This document shows positions 9,043-19,163 of a stretch of 64,000 nt of DNA, in pieces. Under the pieces are notes generated by a model that was given only the letters and a program-made list of their open reading frames with translations, did not search any database and was not told the origin of the DNA. The translations under genes were made by a program, and so were the position numbers. Source of the stretch: Flavobacterium orientale (lineage in GTDB: Bacteria; Bacteroidota; Bacteroidia; Flavobacteriales; Flavobacteriaceae); assembly GCF_014638005.1 (NCBI RefSeq), contig NZ_BMFG01000005.1, positions 124,001 through 188,000 of the forward strand, in the 5' to 3' direction. Numbering within the stretch: the stretch's first letter is position 1; each line of letters begins with the position of its first letter.

Positions 9043-10025
9043 TTTATATTAATTCTAATGATGCAAAAATTAAATCTGCATTAAACTTTCATATAAATGG
9101 TTTATTTTCAATTTTGAAAAGAAGAGTTAGTCGCTGCACAAATAGTGACATTAGAAACTTTTTATCAGATGGGAATTTAATGATTTTTTTACAAGGAAAT
9201 CCAGATGAGATTCAAGGTTTAAATAATCAATTTTATAGTAGTATTACTAATTATACATTCAATGGATATAATGATTTTAGATTAAATATTGATAAAGAAC
9301 CAAAATCTAGAGCTGAAAAATGTAATGTTACAAAATACAGAACTTTACATTTATTAATTGAAACCATTTTCAATTATGAAACTTCTTTCTCAAAAAAAAC
9401 AACAAAATATTCTACTTACAATTTAGCTAAAAACTTGGATATTAATACTTGCGTTTATTGCAACAGAATGTATACTAAAACAGTTTTTACCCCTGATAAA
9501 TTAACTAGACCAGAGTTTGACCATTGGTTTCCAAAAAGCAAATACCCTCTTTTAGCTCTATCATTTTATAATTTAATTCCTAGCTGTCATATTTGTAATA
9601 GCTCTTTAAAAGGTGCTACAAATTTGAATCTTAATGAGTATTTACATCCTTATATCGATGATGAAAAAACCATAAATAATGATATCAAATTTAGTTACTA
9701 TAATAAATCATTAAATACTTACGGTTTTAAAATGAATACTCTCAGTAGCAAAGGAAAGAATACAATTGAAGCATTTAAGATTAAAGAAATATATGAAACT
9801 CATGAAGAAGAAATTAAAGAATTAAGACGTATAAGAGATGTTTATTCTGACAGTTATTTACAAAAATTATCTACATTATATAAAGGAATTATTTCTCAAG
9901 ATGAAGTTTATAGATTGGCTTTTGGAGTATACATAGAAGAGGCTAAGTTTGAAAAAAGACCTTTGAGCAAAATGAAAAAAGACATATTAATTGAATTAGG
10001 AATAATTACAAAAAATGAAAAGTAA
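9039..10025 (+). CDS. HNH endonuclease, PtuB-like
   Basis: A 328-residue nuclease with a zinc-stabilised HNH (beta-beta-alpha metal) core in the middle: C138-x2-C141, the catalytic D161-H162-W163, and C183-x2-C186 followed by N187. The N-terminal 130 residues and the C-terminal 130 residues are helical and would carry partner contacts. In Septu systems a PtuB nuclease of this kind is held by the PtuA ATPase complex and degrades nucleic acid on phage infection; that is family knowledge. Here the gene overlaps an ATPase gene at both ends (4 bases upstream, 11 bases downstream), so one nuclease is translationally linked to two ATPases. Catalytic residues are intact. Confidence 0.85.
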   Translation: MIYINSNDAKIKSALNFHINGLFSILKRRVSRCTNSDIRNFLSDGNLMIFLQGNPDEIQGLNNQFYSSITNYTFNGYNDFRLNIDKEPKSRAEKCNVTKYRTLHLLIETIFNYETSFSKKTTKYSTYNLAKNLDINTCVYCNRMYTKTVFTPDKLTRPEFDHWFPKSKYPLLALSFYNLIPSCHICNSSLKGATNLNLNEYLHPYIDDEKTINNDIKFSYYNKSLNTYGFKMNTLSSKGKNTIEAFKIKEIYETHEEEIKELRRIRDVYSDSYLQKLSTLYKGIISQDEVYRLAFGVYIEEAKFEKRPLSKMKKDILIELGIITKNEK

Positions 10026-12045
10026 TTTTAAGATTATTGCTTTAAAAGCACTTGAAGAATGTGATTCTAACTTTACTAAAGTTTTAGAAAAAGAAAAATT
10101 ATATTATTTCTATTCTGATTATGAAATTATTATAAATAATGATGGTAGAGAAGAAATTAAAATTAAGAAGGAGATTGTTGATGGAATATTTAATGACAAT
10201 GAAATTAAAAATGATGTAAATATTAATATTTGTGCAATTGTTGGTAAAAATGGTTCTGGAAAAAGCTCAATTATTGAATTGCTATTTAGAGCTATTAATA
10301 ACATTGCTTATAATTTTAAATTTGAATCCGGTATACCAAAAAAAACTATTACAGCCGATTTAAAGATAGTTGATGGTATTCATGTTGAATTTTATTATAA
10401 AACGGATAAATTTTACAAAGTAATAGTAAATGAATCAAACTTTGAGGTTTTTAGTTTCAATACAAACGGGTTAGTAAATGAAAAATCTGAAGAATCAAAG
10501 TTTGATTTGAGTAAATTATTTTATACTGAAGCCGTTAATTATTCTCATTATGCTTACAATAGTTTTGAATTTGGGTTTATAAAAAATGGAGTGTTTGTAA
10601 ATTGGCTAAAGGAATTATTTCACAAAAATGATTCTTATCAAACACCTTTAGTTTTAAATCCAATGAGAACTGAGGGTAATTTTGATATAAATAGAGAAAA
10701 TGATTTAGTTAAACAACGCTTATTAGCAAACATTCTAAGACCTACGCAAAAAGGTAAAATTGATTTTAGAAAATTTGGTGACAATTTAAAAGCTGATACA
10801 TTAATTTTAAAACTTAAACCAAAAAAAGAAAAAGTTTCATATTGGATCAAAGATAGTAAAGGTGAAGATGTTGAAAGATTTTTTAAATTAGGTGCTTTTA
10901 CGATTAAAGAAAAAGATGATTTGGTAAATACTTTAATGTTTGAATTACATGGTATTTCAAATATTAAACTAGGTTTATCAAAAAAAATAAAATACGATTT
11001 AGCTAGGCAATATATTGTTTATAAACTTGTTTCTATTTGCAAAAAATATGACGATTATAAACAATATTTACTTCCTAAACATTATAAATTCGACACTAGT
11101 CTTTTTAAAGAGTTTATTAAACAAATAAAAGAAGACGATAGTCATATTACTTTTAAATTAAAGCAAACGTTAAATTACTTGAAAAATGATTTCATAAATT
11201 TAAGTAATGAAGAAATTGAGTTAAACGTCGAAGAACTTTCAAAAAATATTCAAAAAAGAAAAAAAAGAAATCAGTCAATTTTAGAATTAATACCTCCTCC
11301 TATTTTTGATATTGAAATAGTTCTTAAACCTATCGAAGAATTAGATAAAATCATTAAATTTAGTTCGCTGAGTTCTGGAGAGAAACAACAAATTTATATG
11401 GTAAGTTCTTTACTTTACCATCTATATAATTTAGACTCAGTAACTGGGAATAAAATTAAATATGAAAATATAAATATCATTTTTGAAGAAGTAGAACTAT
11501 ACTTTCATCCGCAAATGCAAAAATCTTTTATTAAATATTTTTTAGATAGTATAAGTAGAATTGAATTAAAGAAAATTAAATCAATAAATATATGTTTTGT
11601 TACACATTCACCTTTCATTCTTTCAGATATTCCAAGCAATAATATTATGTTTTTAGAAGTTATTGATGGCAAAGCCATTCAAAAGAAAGAAAATCTTAAA
11701 AAAACGTTTGGTGCAAACATTCATGAATTACTAACTGATAGTTTTTTTATGACTGATGGATTTATAGGAGATTTCGCAAAAGATAAAATTGATGAAACTA
11801 TTAATTGGCTAAACACGGAATTATTGAAAAAAAGAGAATTTGAAAAAAAAGAAACTTCTGAAAGATATAATGTAAATAAAGAAGACTTTAAGTTTCACAA
11901 AGGCATCATTTCTTTAATTGATGAACCAATCATAAAAATAAAATTATCAGATATTTTATCTGAACTTGATGATAATGATGAATTTCATGATGACATTATC
12001 AATGAACAAATAGAAAATTTGAAAAAACGACTCAAAAAGAAATAA
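10015..12045 (+). CDS. SMC/OLD-type AAA ATPase, PtuA-like (second, divergent paralogue)
   Basis: A 676-residue ATPase of the same class as the one at 7189-9042. Walker A GKNGSGKS is at 77-84, the signature LSSGEKQ begins near 452, Walker B reads NIIFEEVEL near 487-495, and the H-loop VTHSPF is near 530. The C-terminal module [23 protein letters not shown] and NWLNTELL closely parallels the first ATPase, and both end in a KI..Q/E..L-rich helix, so they are paralogues that have diverged strongly elsewhere. In Walker B the usual Asp before the catalytic Glu is Glu here. The start overlaps the HNH gene by 11 bases. This is the last gene of the block; DUF262 follows 11 bases later. Confidence 0.85.
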   Translation: MKSNFKIIALKALEECDSNFTKVLEKEKLYYFYSDYEIIINNDGREEIKIKKEIVDGIFNDNEIKNDVNINICAIVGKNGSGKSSIIELLFRAINNIAYNFKFESGIPKKTITADLKIVDGIHVEFYYKTDKFYKVIVNESNFEVFSFNTNGLVNEKSEESKFDLSKLFYTEAVNYSHYAYNSFEFGFIKNGVFVNWLKELFHKNDSYQTPLVLNPMRTEGNFDINRENDLVKQRLLANILRPTQKGKIDFRKFGDNLKADTLILKLKPKKEKVSYWIKDSKGEDVERFFKLGAFTIKEKDDLVNTLMFELHGISNIKLGLSKKIKYDLARQYIVYKLVSICKKYDDYKQYLLPKHYKFDTSLFKEFIKQIKEDDSHITFKLKQTLNYLKNDFINLSNEEIELNVEELSKNIQKRKKRNQSILELIPPPIFDIEIVLKPIEELDKIIKFSSLSSGEKQQIYMVSSLLYHLYNLDSVTGNKIKYENINIIFEEVELYFHPQMQKSFIKYFLDSISRIELKKIKSINICFVTHSPFILSDIPSNNIMFLEVIDGKAIQKKENLKKTFGANIHELLTDSFFMTDGFIGDFAKDKIDETINWLNTELLKKREFEKKETSERYNVNKEDFKFHKGIISLIDEPIIKIKLSDILSELDDNDEFHDDIINEQIENLKKRLKKK

Positions 12046-12056
12046 TTTCAATTACC

Positions 12057-13847
12057 ATGCAAAAATACTCCGTAAACCAACACCTCATCGAAACGCTATT
12101 AACTTGGGTAAAGTCTGGCGAGATTGCTATTCCCGAAATTCAACGTCCGTTTGTTTGGGACAGTTCCAAAGTGAGGGACTTAATGGATAGTTTGTATCAA
12201 GGATTTCCGGTGGGTTATGTCATTGCCTGGCGAAATCCGAATGTGCGTTTGAAAGATGGTAGCATGAGTGAAGGTAAAAAAATATTGATTGATGGGCAGC
12301 AACGGGTAACTGCTTTAACAGCTGCCTTATTGGGTGAATATGTTGTGGATAAAACCTATCAACGCGTCAAAATAAAAATCGCCTTTAACCCTATTCTTGA
12401 AAAATTTGAAGTACAAAACCCTGCTATATTAAAAGACAGTAGTTGGATTCCAAATATAGCAGAAGCTGTTAGTGGTGAAATCAGTATTTTAAAATTGGTT
12501 CGTAATTATTTAGCGGTTAATCCTGAAGTTGATGAAGATTTAGTGGAACGTGCTTTTACCAATTTGATTAATATTCCGAAAAAGCAAATTGGAATTATCG
12601 AATTATCCCACGATTTGGATATAGAAACCGTTACCGAAATATTTATTCGAATCAATTCAAAAGGAGTGGTTTTAAGTCAGGCTGATTTTGCAATGAGTAA
12701 AATTGCTTCCAATACAGAATACCAAGGCAATGTATTAAGAAAAGCCATTGATTATTTTTGTCATTTGGCAATTTCACCGGAGTTCTACAAACACATTGTG
12801 GATAATGATCCTGATTTTGCGAAAACCGACTTTTTTGCAAAAATGAAATGGTTAAAATCGGAAAATGAAGATTTATATGACCCGGAATACACGGACTTAA
12901 TCCGTGTTGCTTTTACATCGCAATTTAATAGAGGTCGTTTATCAGACTTAGTTAGTTTGCTATCCGGTAGAAATTTTGAAACCCGTTCGTTTGAAGATGC
13001 CATCGCAGAACAATCCTTTGAAAAATTAAAACAGGGTGTTTTTAATTTTATGAATGAAACGCATTTTAAACGTTTTTTGATGATTATTAAATCTGCAGGT
13101 TTTATATCGCCTAAATTAATACGTTCTCAAAATGCTTTGAACTTTGCGTATATACTTTATTTAAAATTAAGAGAATTAAATGTCAATTCTGTTTCTATTG
13201 AAAGCTATGTAAAGCGTTGGTTTGTTTTTTCGGTATTAACCGGAAGATATTCAGGTTCGCCGGAATCAGTATTTGATTTTGACATCAAACAAATACACAA
13301 CCGTCCGTTTGATGAGTATTTAAAAGAAAAAGAAGAAGGTGAATTATCCGAAGCTTTTTGGAATGCTTCACTACCTCAAAGTCTCGACACTTCGGTAGCC
13401 AGCAGTCCGTATTTCAATGTGTTTTTAGCTTCACAGGTCAAGGCTAATGATAGAGGGTTCTTATCTAAAGATGTAATGGTTAGTGATTTAATTTCCTTGC
13501 GAGGGGATATTCACCACTTATTCCCAAGAGATTTTTTGAAAAAGAATGGGTTAGATAGAAGTAAGTACAATCAAATAGCGAACTATGTTTATATGCAATC
13601 GGAAATCAATATTAAAGTGGGTAATAAACCACCTAAAGATTATTTTGAATTGATTACTAATCAGATTGCTGCTGAAAACAAATTAGTGAGTGGTTTATCT
13701 TCTCACGAGGAATTAGTAGCTAATTTGAAAGCAAATTGTGTTCCAACTGAAATCATGAACATGAATTTAGAGGATTATCAGGAGTTTCTAATATTGCGAA
13801 GAAAGCTGATGGCACAAAAGATAAAGGAGTATTATTTTTCGTTGTAA
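12057..13847 (+). CDS. GmrSD-like DUF262/DUF1524 restriction enzyme
   Basis: A 596-residue protein of the DUF262 class, to which the type IV restriction enzyme GmrSD (which cuts phage DNA with modified cytosines) belongs. The N-terminal domain has [10 protein letters not shown] (about 23-32) and the nucleotide-binding motif DGQQR (about 79-83). A long helical middle follows, and the C-terminal domain has HHLFP (about 486-490) with a downstream Asn-rich segment, the His-Me finger nuclease pattern of DUF1524. Both halves are fused in one chain. It starts 11 bases after the second ATPase but has a clearly higher G+C, which suggests a separate origin. A role against modified phage DNA is inferred from the family. 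Confidence 0.85.
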   Translation: MQKYSVNQHLIETLLTWVKSGEIAIPEIQRPFVWDSSKVRDLMDSLYQGFPVGYVIAWRNPNVRLKDGSMSEGKKILIDGQQRVTALTAALLGEYVVDKTYQRVKIKIAFNPILEKFEVQNPAILKDSSWIPNIAEAVSGEISILKLVRNYLAVNPEVDEDLVERAFTNLINIPKKQIGIIELSHDLDIETVTEIFIRINSKGVVLSQADFAMSKIASNTEYQGNVLRKAIDYFCHLAISPEFYKHIVDNDPDFAKTDFFAKMKWLKSENEDLYDPEYTDLIRVAFTSQFNRGRLSDLVSLLSGRNFETRSFEDAIAEQSFEKLKQGVFNFMNETHFKRFLMIIKSAGFISPKLIRSQNALNFAYILYLKLRELNVNSVSIESYVKRWFVFSVLTGRYSGSPESVFDFDIKQIHNRPFDEYLKEKEEGELSEAFWNASLPQSLDTSVASSPYFNVFLASQVKANDRGFLSKDVMVSDLISLRGDIHHLFPRDFLKKNGLDRSKYNQIANYVYMQSEINIKVGNKPPKDYFELITNQIAAENKLVSGLSSHEELVANLKANCVPTEIMNMNLEDYQEFLILRRKLMAQKIKEYYFSL

Positions 13848-13899
13848 TGGCTAAAAAAAAAAGGTTCAACTTTAATTATTCAATTTAAATACATGTATT

Positions 13900-14577
13900 A
13901 TGGCTCGACGATCAAGACCTTTAAATACAACTAGAAGTGAATTCTGGTTGAGAAAACTTATAAATGAACATTCAAATTTATTGAATGAGTATTTACTTGA
14001 AAATAAAATAATTTCTAAAAAAGATATTATTGAGTGGTTATCACCGATTTCAAATGATGACAATGCTGAATACTACGACGAGGAGTTTTTAGAAAAATTA
14101 AAAATTGATAAGAATAAATTAAAAATTCCATTAAAAGAGTTTTGGCCTTCTGGTGGTCCTAGATGGGATGGTATAGGTAAAACCAATACTAATAAATACT
14201 TTTTAATTGAGGCAAAAGCCCATATTGAAGAAGCCGTTGATTATGGTTCAGGTGCAAAAGCAATAAAATCAATAAACTTAATTGAGAAATCAATTGAAGA
14301 AGCAAAGAATTTCTATTCAAATAATCAATCTGCTTATTGGCAAAAGCCATTTTATCAATATGCAAATAGGCTTGCACATTTATACTACCTGAAAGAATTA
14401 AACGAATTAAATGCCTATGTCATATTTATCTATTTTTGTAATGCACCTGATGTGGTTAAACCTACCAGTAAAGAAGAATGGACGGGACACATTAGAACTA
14501 TTGAAAAAGTATTTGCATTAAACGGAAAATGCAAGAATAAGGTAAATTTCCTTATAGATACTGATAAGTTAAAATAA
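13900..14577 (+). CDS. PD-(D/E)XK-like nuclease fold protein, unknown function
   Basis: A 225-residue cytoplasmic protein. After an N-terminal helical region of about 80 residues it shows WPSGGPRWDGIG with D90, and about 14 residues later LIEAKAH with E104 and K106. That D-x(n)-E-x-K spacing is the core of the PD-(D/E)XK nuclease fold. A helix-rich region with WQKPFYQYANRLAHLYYL follows, as expected for the rest of such a fold. The start at 13900 is the only reasonable ATG; 52 bases separate it from the DUF262 gene. The family looks conserved but has no established role known to me. Given the neighbours, defence-related DNA cleavage is plausible. Confidence 0.65.
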   Translation: MARRSRPLNTTRSEFWLRKLINEHSNLLNEYLLENKIISKKDIIEWLSPISNDDNAEYYDEEFLEKLKIDKNKLKIPLKEFWPSGGPRWDGIGKTNTNKYFLIEAKAHIEEAVDYGSGAKAIKSINLIEKSIEEAKNFYSNNQSAYWQKPFYQYANRLAHLYYLKELNELNAYVIFIYFCNAPDVVKPTSKEEWTGHIRTIEKVFALNGKCKNKVNFLIDTDKLK

Positions 14578-14721
14578 CGAGGAGTTATTATTTTTAAAAA
14601 ATATAACTGTAAATTAATGATATAAGTTAATATTATGATCTAAATAGGTTTGTTGCTTACGAGATTTTTTAAAATAAACCTAGTTATTCAAAGTGAAGTA
14701 TAAAGTGTTTGTTTTTTTTAA

Positions 14722-15357
14722 ATGGCTAAAAAACCTAAATATTACGTAGTTTGGTATGGTAGAGAAACAGGAGTGTTTGACTCATGGGAATTGTGCAAGC
14801 AACAAATAGATGGTTTCCCTTCGGCAATTTACAAATCATTCAACACCAAAGAAGAAGCTACAACTGCATTTGCCAATGATAGTTCCTATTATATTGGCAA
14901 AAAAAGTTTAGCCAATAAAATAGTAAAAAAAAATCTATATCATTTAGGTGTCCCAATTACTGAAGCCATTGCAGTAGATGGAGCATGGAATACCGCAACA
15001 GGTATGGTGGAATATCAGGGAGTGTATCTAAAAACCTATGAAGTTTTGTTCCATATAGGTCCATTAGAAGATGGTACCAATAACATCGTAGAGTTTTTAG
15101 CCCTTGTTCATGCTTTGGCTTTATGTAAACAATGGCATTGGAAAGTACCGATTTATTCTGACAGCACCATTGCCCTAGGTTGGGTAAGAGATAAAAAGGC
15201 AAGAACCAATCATTTACCCAGTGAAAAGAATAAAAAATTGTTTGAAATGCTAGAAAGAGCGGAAAAATGGTTGGAAAACAATACTTTTGATAACGAATTA
15301 TTAAAATGGGAGACCAAAGCATGGGGTGAAAATCCTGCTGATTTTGGGAGAAAATAA
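14722..15357 (+). CDS. Ribonuclease H family protein with viroplasmin-like N-terminus
   Basis: Degrades RNA in RNA-DNA hybrids. Residues 1-55 are a caulimovirus viroplasmin-like domain (KYYVVWYGRETGVFDSW, YKSFNTKEEA) that binds hybrids, and the rest is an RNase H fold with all four acidic residues: D86, E124 (NNIVEFLAL), D147 (YSDST) and D207 (NPADFG). The 211-residue length is normal for this two-domain type. The gene lies only six bases before the UvrD-like helicase, so the pair is probably co-transcribed and may act together on R-loops or hybrids. The upstream gap (14578-14721) is AT-rich and may hold the promoter. The assignment is strong; a defence role is only suggested by place. Confidence 0.9.
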   Translation: MAKKPKYYVVWYGRETGVFDSWELCKQQIDGFPSAIYKSFNTKEEATTAFANDSSYYIGKKSLANKIVKKNLYHLGVPITEAIAVDGAWNTATGMVEYQGVYLKTYEVLFHIGPLEDGTNNIVEFLALVHALALCKQWHWKVPIYSDSTIALGWVRDKKARTNHLPSEKNKKLFEMLERAEKWLENNTFDNELLKWETKAWGENPADFGRK

Positions 15358-15363
15358 ATCATT

Positions 15364-17730
15364 ATGTTAGAATACAATAACACCATACTTAGGGGTTTAA
15401 ACGATAAACAAAAGGCATCCATACTTTCGGAAGCCAAAAGAGTCTTAGTGCTTGCAGGTGCAGGTTCAGGTAAAACCAAAACTGTTATTTCAAAATTACT
15501 TTATTTAATTTTTGAAAAAAACGTAAAACCATCTTCCATATTAGCCATTACTTTTACAAAAAATGCTGCTAATGAAATGATTGACCGTTTAATTGTTTCT
15601 AGTGAAACCACAAATACTTATGAAGCTTTTATTCAAAATAAAACTACAACCGCTTTACAAAAAGATGTTGAGAGAAGGAAAAGAATTCAAGAGCAACCGT
15701 GGATTTCAAATTTAACCATCAGAACATTTCACTCTTTATGCTATAAAATACTCCGCGATAATGGTAATCCGGTTTTTGACAACAAATTCAAATTAATTAC
15801 AGATAATGATGTTGAAGAAGTTGGTGTTGAGTTAAAAGGAATGGATATCTTATCAAGTGAAAAACCAAAAGATATAATTGGTAAAATGTTAATTCTTGCT
15901 TGTAAGAATAGAGGCTATTTTTTAAAACTAAAAAGATATATTTTAGATTATTACGTTGATAAAGTTTCTTTAGACAAAGAAATGAAATCCTACGCCAATG
16001 AAGGTCAACGAACGTATACAACACTAAAAGGAGAAACAGTAAAATCAAAATCAGAACGCGATATTGCCGATTGGTTGTATCGCCATAACATTAAATATGT
16101 ATATGAAAAAGTAACCAATTTTAAAGATTTTAATTTTAAACCTGATTTCTTTATTCCGCAAGCCAATCTTTATTTGGAACATGTAACAGATAAGAGTTAC
16201 TCTATGGAAAATAAAGAAAAACAGTTTATAAAAAGTGGCAAAAATTGTGTTATTACTTACGAATCCATCATGAATAATTCTATGTTGTTTAATTTGGCAA
16301 TGGAAAGAATTATAAAGGGTAAAATTACGGAAGAAATTACGGAAGAAATTTCTTTGAATTATGAAGAAGAATTTAAAAGCTATCATAATAAAGTGGATGA
16401 GTTTTTAAAAACGGTGATGCGACTTCAGTCTATGATTAAAGGTGAAGACATTAATCCTATCAGTTTATTTGATAAATCATCCATTAGCGAACATGAAAGA
16501 ATTAGAGTTTTTTATGAGCTTGCCATTCCATTAATTGAATCTTATAAAAGTTATTGCACCAATAAATCCTACGTTGATTTTGACGATCTAATCATCTTAA
16601 CTGTTAAGCTTCTTATTGAAAACCCTGATGTTAGAAGTTTCTATCAAAACAAATACAACTATTTAATGGTAGATGAATTTCAAGATGTCAATGGTTTGCA
16701 AGTTAAATTACTGGACTTATTACTTAAACCTGAAAATCAATTGTTTTGTGTAGGAGACGATTGGCAAAGTATTTATGGCTTTAGAGGTTCGGATGTTGAT
16801 TATATCGTAAATTTTGAAAAGCATTACAAAAATTGTGAAGTTTATAAACTGGATATGAATTACAGAAGTACGCAAACCATTGTTGGTGCAAGTAATGAAG
16901 TAATAAAACATAACAAAAATCAGATAAGCAAAGACATAAAAGCTTTTAAACAAACACCAAGCAAAATTCAAATTTATAGAGCAAAAAGTTTAGATATTGA
17001 TGGTGTAGATTTTTTAGTTGAAGAAGTAAGGAAACTCTATAGCAGTGGATTGGGTAAAGACGATATACTAGTTTTATATAGACGATCAAAAATGTATAGT
17101 CACTATTTTAGTGCATTGAAAGACAACAAACTATTTGTGTCATCCAAAACGATACATGCTTCTAAAGGATTGGAAGCAAAAGCAGTATTCATTATTGGTT
17201 TGAAAGAAGGAAATGGTGGCTTTCCCGATATATGGTTAGATGATGCTATTTTTAGGGTTGTTAAAGATGTAAAGTACGACATTTTACTTGAAGAAGAAAG
17301 ACGCTTGTTTTACGTTGCCATAACAAGAGCAAAAGACCAATTGTTTTTGATAACAGAATTAGGTAATGAATCTTCTTTTGTGGATGAAATTCCTAATCAT
17401 TTTTTCCAAATTAATAAATCTGGATTAAAAAGTGATGTTGAATTAATGCTCGCTTGCGATAAATGTGGGTTGTCAATAAATGAATCAGATAACTTTTGCA
17501 GTAAATGTGGTAATAAATTAACCTCTGAATTAACACCAAAGGAACTTCCTGATTATGTTAAAAAAGCAAGGTTAATTCATAAAAATGCATATGAAACTTG
17601 GAGTAGTGATGACGATTTAAAACTAAAAGAACTCTATTTGCAAGGAAATTCAATAAAGCAATTAAGTGCGTATTTTGGGAGGAACTCAGGAGCTATTACT
17701 GCTAGAATTCAAAAATTAGGATTTGAATAA
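15364..17730 (+). CDS. UvrD/Rep-type superfamily 1 helicase with inserted nuclease-like domain and zinc ribbon
   Basis: A 788-residue superfamily 1 DNA helicase. Walker A GAGSGKT lies about 32-38, and motif II VDEFQDVNG begins near 436, followed by QSIYGFRGSD and the C-terminal TIHASKGLEAKAVF and RRLFYVAITRAK motifs. Between the 1A and 1B parts is an insertion (about 225-300) with SERDIADWL, KPDFFIP (near 259) and YLEHV (E272), which looks like a PD-(D/E)XK nuclease-like domain with the final Lys position changed. After the helicase core come a four-cysteine zinc ribbon (C698, C701 and a CxxC near 712) and a helical C-terminal segment like a SANT/Myb-type DNA-binding domain. It is coupled to RNase H upstream. 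Confidence 0.87.
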   Translation: MLEYNNTILRGLNDKQKASILSEAKRVLVLAGAGSGKTKTVISKLLYLIFEKNVKPSSILAITFTKNAANEMIDRLIVSSETTNTYEAFIQNKTTTALQKDVERRKRIQEQPWISNLTIRTFHSLCYKILRDNGNPVFDNKFKLITDNDVEEVGVELKGMDILSSEKPKDIIGKMLILACKNRGYFLKLKRYILDYYVDKVSLDKEMKSYANEGQRTYTTLKGETVKSKSERDIADWLYRHNIKYVYEKVTNFKDFNFKPDFFIPQANLYLEHVTDKSYSMENKEKQFIKSGKNCVITYESIMNNSMLFNLAMERIIKGKITEEITEEISLNYEEEFKSYHNKVDEFLKTVMRLQSMIKGEDINPISLFDKSSISEHERIRVFYELAIPLIESYKSYCTNKSYVDFDDLIILTVKLLIENPDVRSFYQNKYNYLMVDEFQDVNGLQVKLLDLLLKPENQLFCVGDDWQSIYGFRGSDVDYIVNFEKHYKNCEVYKLDMNYRSTQTIVGASNEVIKHNKNQISKDIKAFKQTPSKIQIYRAKSLDIDGVDFLVEEVRKLYSSGLGKDDILVLYRRSKMYSHYFSALKDNKLFVSSKTIHASKGLEAKAVFIIGLKEGNGGFPDIWLDDAIFRVVKDVKYDILLEEERRLFYVAITRAKDQLFLITELGNESSFVDEIPNHFFQINKSGLKSDVELMLACDKCGLSINESDNFCSKCGNKLTSELTPKELPDYVKKARLIHKNAYETWSSDDDLKLKELYLQGNSIKQLSAYFGRNSGAITARIQKLGFE

Positions 17731-17891
17731 GTGATTTGTCTTAGCTTCCGCAGCTATCTGAAGTCTTATACGTTAGCACTGTGCTAGGCGAATTTCTCTG
17801 ACTTCCCACGCTGCTTGCACGAATCCTTTCGTGTAGCTTTTAAATTAAGCAACTCACTCGGCGAATGTTGAAAACCAACTAAAAAACAGCA

Positions 17892-17911
17892 TTTTACGGA
17901 AAACCGTAAAA
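17892..17911. promoter_or_regulatory. Short inverted repeat upstream of lipoprotein copy A
   Basis: Eight-base perfect arms TTTTACGG and CCGTAAAA around AAAA, about 50 bases before the lipoprotein start. The same palindrome is kept upstream of the second copy (31341-31360), so it belongs to the duplicated unit. It could be an operator or a hairpin in the leader; its role is not known. Confidence 0.4.
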
Positions 17912-17961
17912 ATGTATGATTTTCAAATGATAAGTTTACCTAAATTATAAAACTACCTATT

Positions 17962-18780
17962 ATGAAAAATCAAACAATTTTTTTATTGCTGACCCTAGCT
18001 GTTTTTTTAACTTCATGCAAACCTACTTTATTTTATCAAGTCTATGAGACCGTTCCTAAAAATCTAAAAAGTGAATCCAAAACGCTAGTTTTCGAAAATG
18101 AACAATGTAGTATTAGCTATAACTTATGGTCTAATGAGGGAGATCCCGGATTTGTTTTTTTTAATAAAACCAATGAATTGATCCATGTGCATCTTGACGA
18201 GAGCTTTTTTGTGATTAATGGAACAGCCTATGATTATTTTCAAAATAGGATTTTTTCAAGTTCCAGTGCCACTTCAACACAATCTACAAAAACGAATTCC
18301 GTAACACAATGGGGCGGGTGGTTAACTGCCTTAAATGTGCAACAACAGTCGTATGTAGCAATCAACAACCAAAGTGGCATTACAGAGGTGGAATCAAGAA
18401 CAATTACAATTCCTCCCAAAACCTCGAAATCAATTTCGGAATTCAAAGTCAATAATGTAGTATTCAGAAGTTGTGATTTATTTTTATTCCCAACAACTAA
18501 GCAAATCAAATCTATAACGTATAATGAAGGTACTACACCGATACAATTTTATAATTTAATAAGTTATAAAGTCGGTCAGGCAACGGCTCCTCAGATAGTA
18601 CGCCACGATTTTTATGTTTCCTCCGTCACAAACTATTCCGAAAACGATTTTTATCGCTATGAAGTTGATGAATTTTGCGGTAAAAAAAGTCAAAACAAAA
18701 AAAGATATTTTTCACATAATGCCCCTGATAAATTTTATTTAGAATACATCAGAAACTCAGGCGATTCAAGGAAAAATTAA
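17962..18780 (+). CDS. Lipoprotein of unknown function, copy A
   Basis: A 272-residue predicted lipoprotein. The N-terminus has a hydrophobic signal and a lipobox ending at the Cys of LTSC (residue 19), typical of Bacteroidetes lipoproteins. The mature part contains a Ser/Thr-rich stretch (SSSSATSTQSTKTNSVT), a predicted beta-rich middle and a basic C-terminus. It is not recognised beyond that. The copy at 31413-32231 differs by only about four residues (F8, M17, Y/S near 133 and F/L near 174), and all differences are substitutions, so both copies are probably expressed or recently separated. It is probably anchored in the envelope. Confidence 0.75.
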   Translation: MKNQTIFLLLTLAVFLTSCKPTLFYQVYETVPKNLKSESKTLVFENEQCSISYNLWSNEGDPGFVFFNKTNELIHVHLDESFFVINGTAYDYFQNRIFSSSSATSTQSTKTNSVTQWGGWLTALNVQQQSYVAINNQSGITEVESRTITIPPKTSKSISEFKVNNVVFRSCDLFLFPTTKQIKSITYNEGTTPIQFYNLISYKVGQATAPQIVRHDFYVSSVTNYSENDFYRYEVDEFCGKKSQNKKRYFSHNAPDKFYLEYIRNSGDSRKN

Positions 18781-19002
18781 AAGCGTTAAGATACCATTTC
18801 AGCCGTTTAAATTTAGATTGATAATGGACGCTCGGTGTCTCCAAAACCCTTGAAGCGTTGTAAATTCTTTAAGGTAACGAGATTAATTGATAAAATTTGA
18901 ATCTTCATAATGCAACAGGATATCCAAAATTTAGTTGGATAAGCGTTGTCTTGGAAGTCTTCAAATGTTAGAATGGGAAACGAACCTGGCTCCCCGTATT
19001 CT

Positions 19003-19163
19003 CTGACTTCGTAGCTTCATTTTAAAATAATTACAAACCCAACAGCTATCGAGATTGTGTTCTTTTCGGTAGAACAAAACGAATTCATAAACGACTTGTA
19101 GTCAGAGCTTATATAGCGTTGCATTTATAATTCTGAGAAGCTGAAACAAGTTCAGCTTGACAG
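19003..19163. repeat. 161-bp dispersed repeat, copy 1 of 3
   Basis: A non-coding element running from CTGACTTCGTAGCTTCAT through the first GCTGAA hairpin. Close copies are at 32453-32615 and 33885-34045. The first two lie in the duplicated lipoprotein cassette; the third stands alone. No open frame is conserved in it. Confidence 0.8.

Noticed and set aside
14957-15322. Minus-strand frame of 121 codons opposite the RNase H gene
   Set aside because: The plus strand has an intact catalytic RNase H; the opposite frame is a shadow with no motif.
17740-17800. Possible integron attC-like site near ACGTTAGCAC before the lipoprotein cassette
   Set aside because: The 7-base core does not fit GTTRRRY, no matching second core was found at the expected place, and no integrase gene is present.
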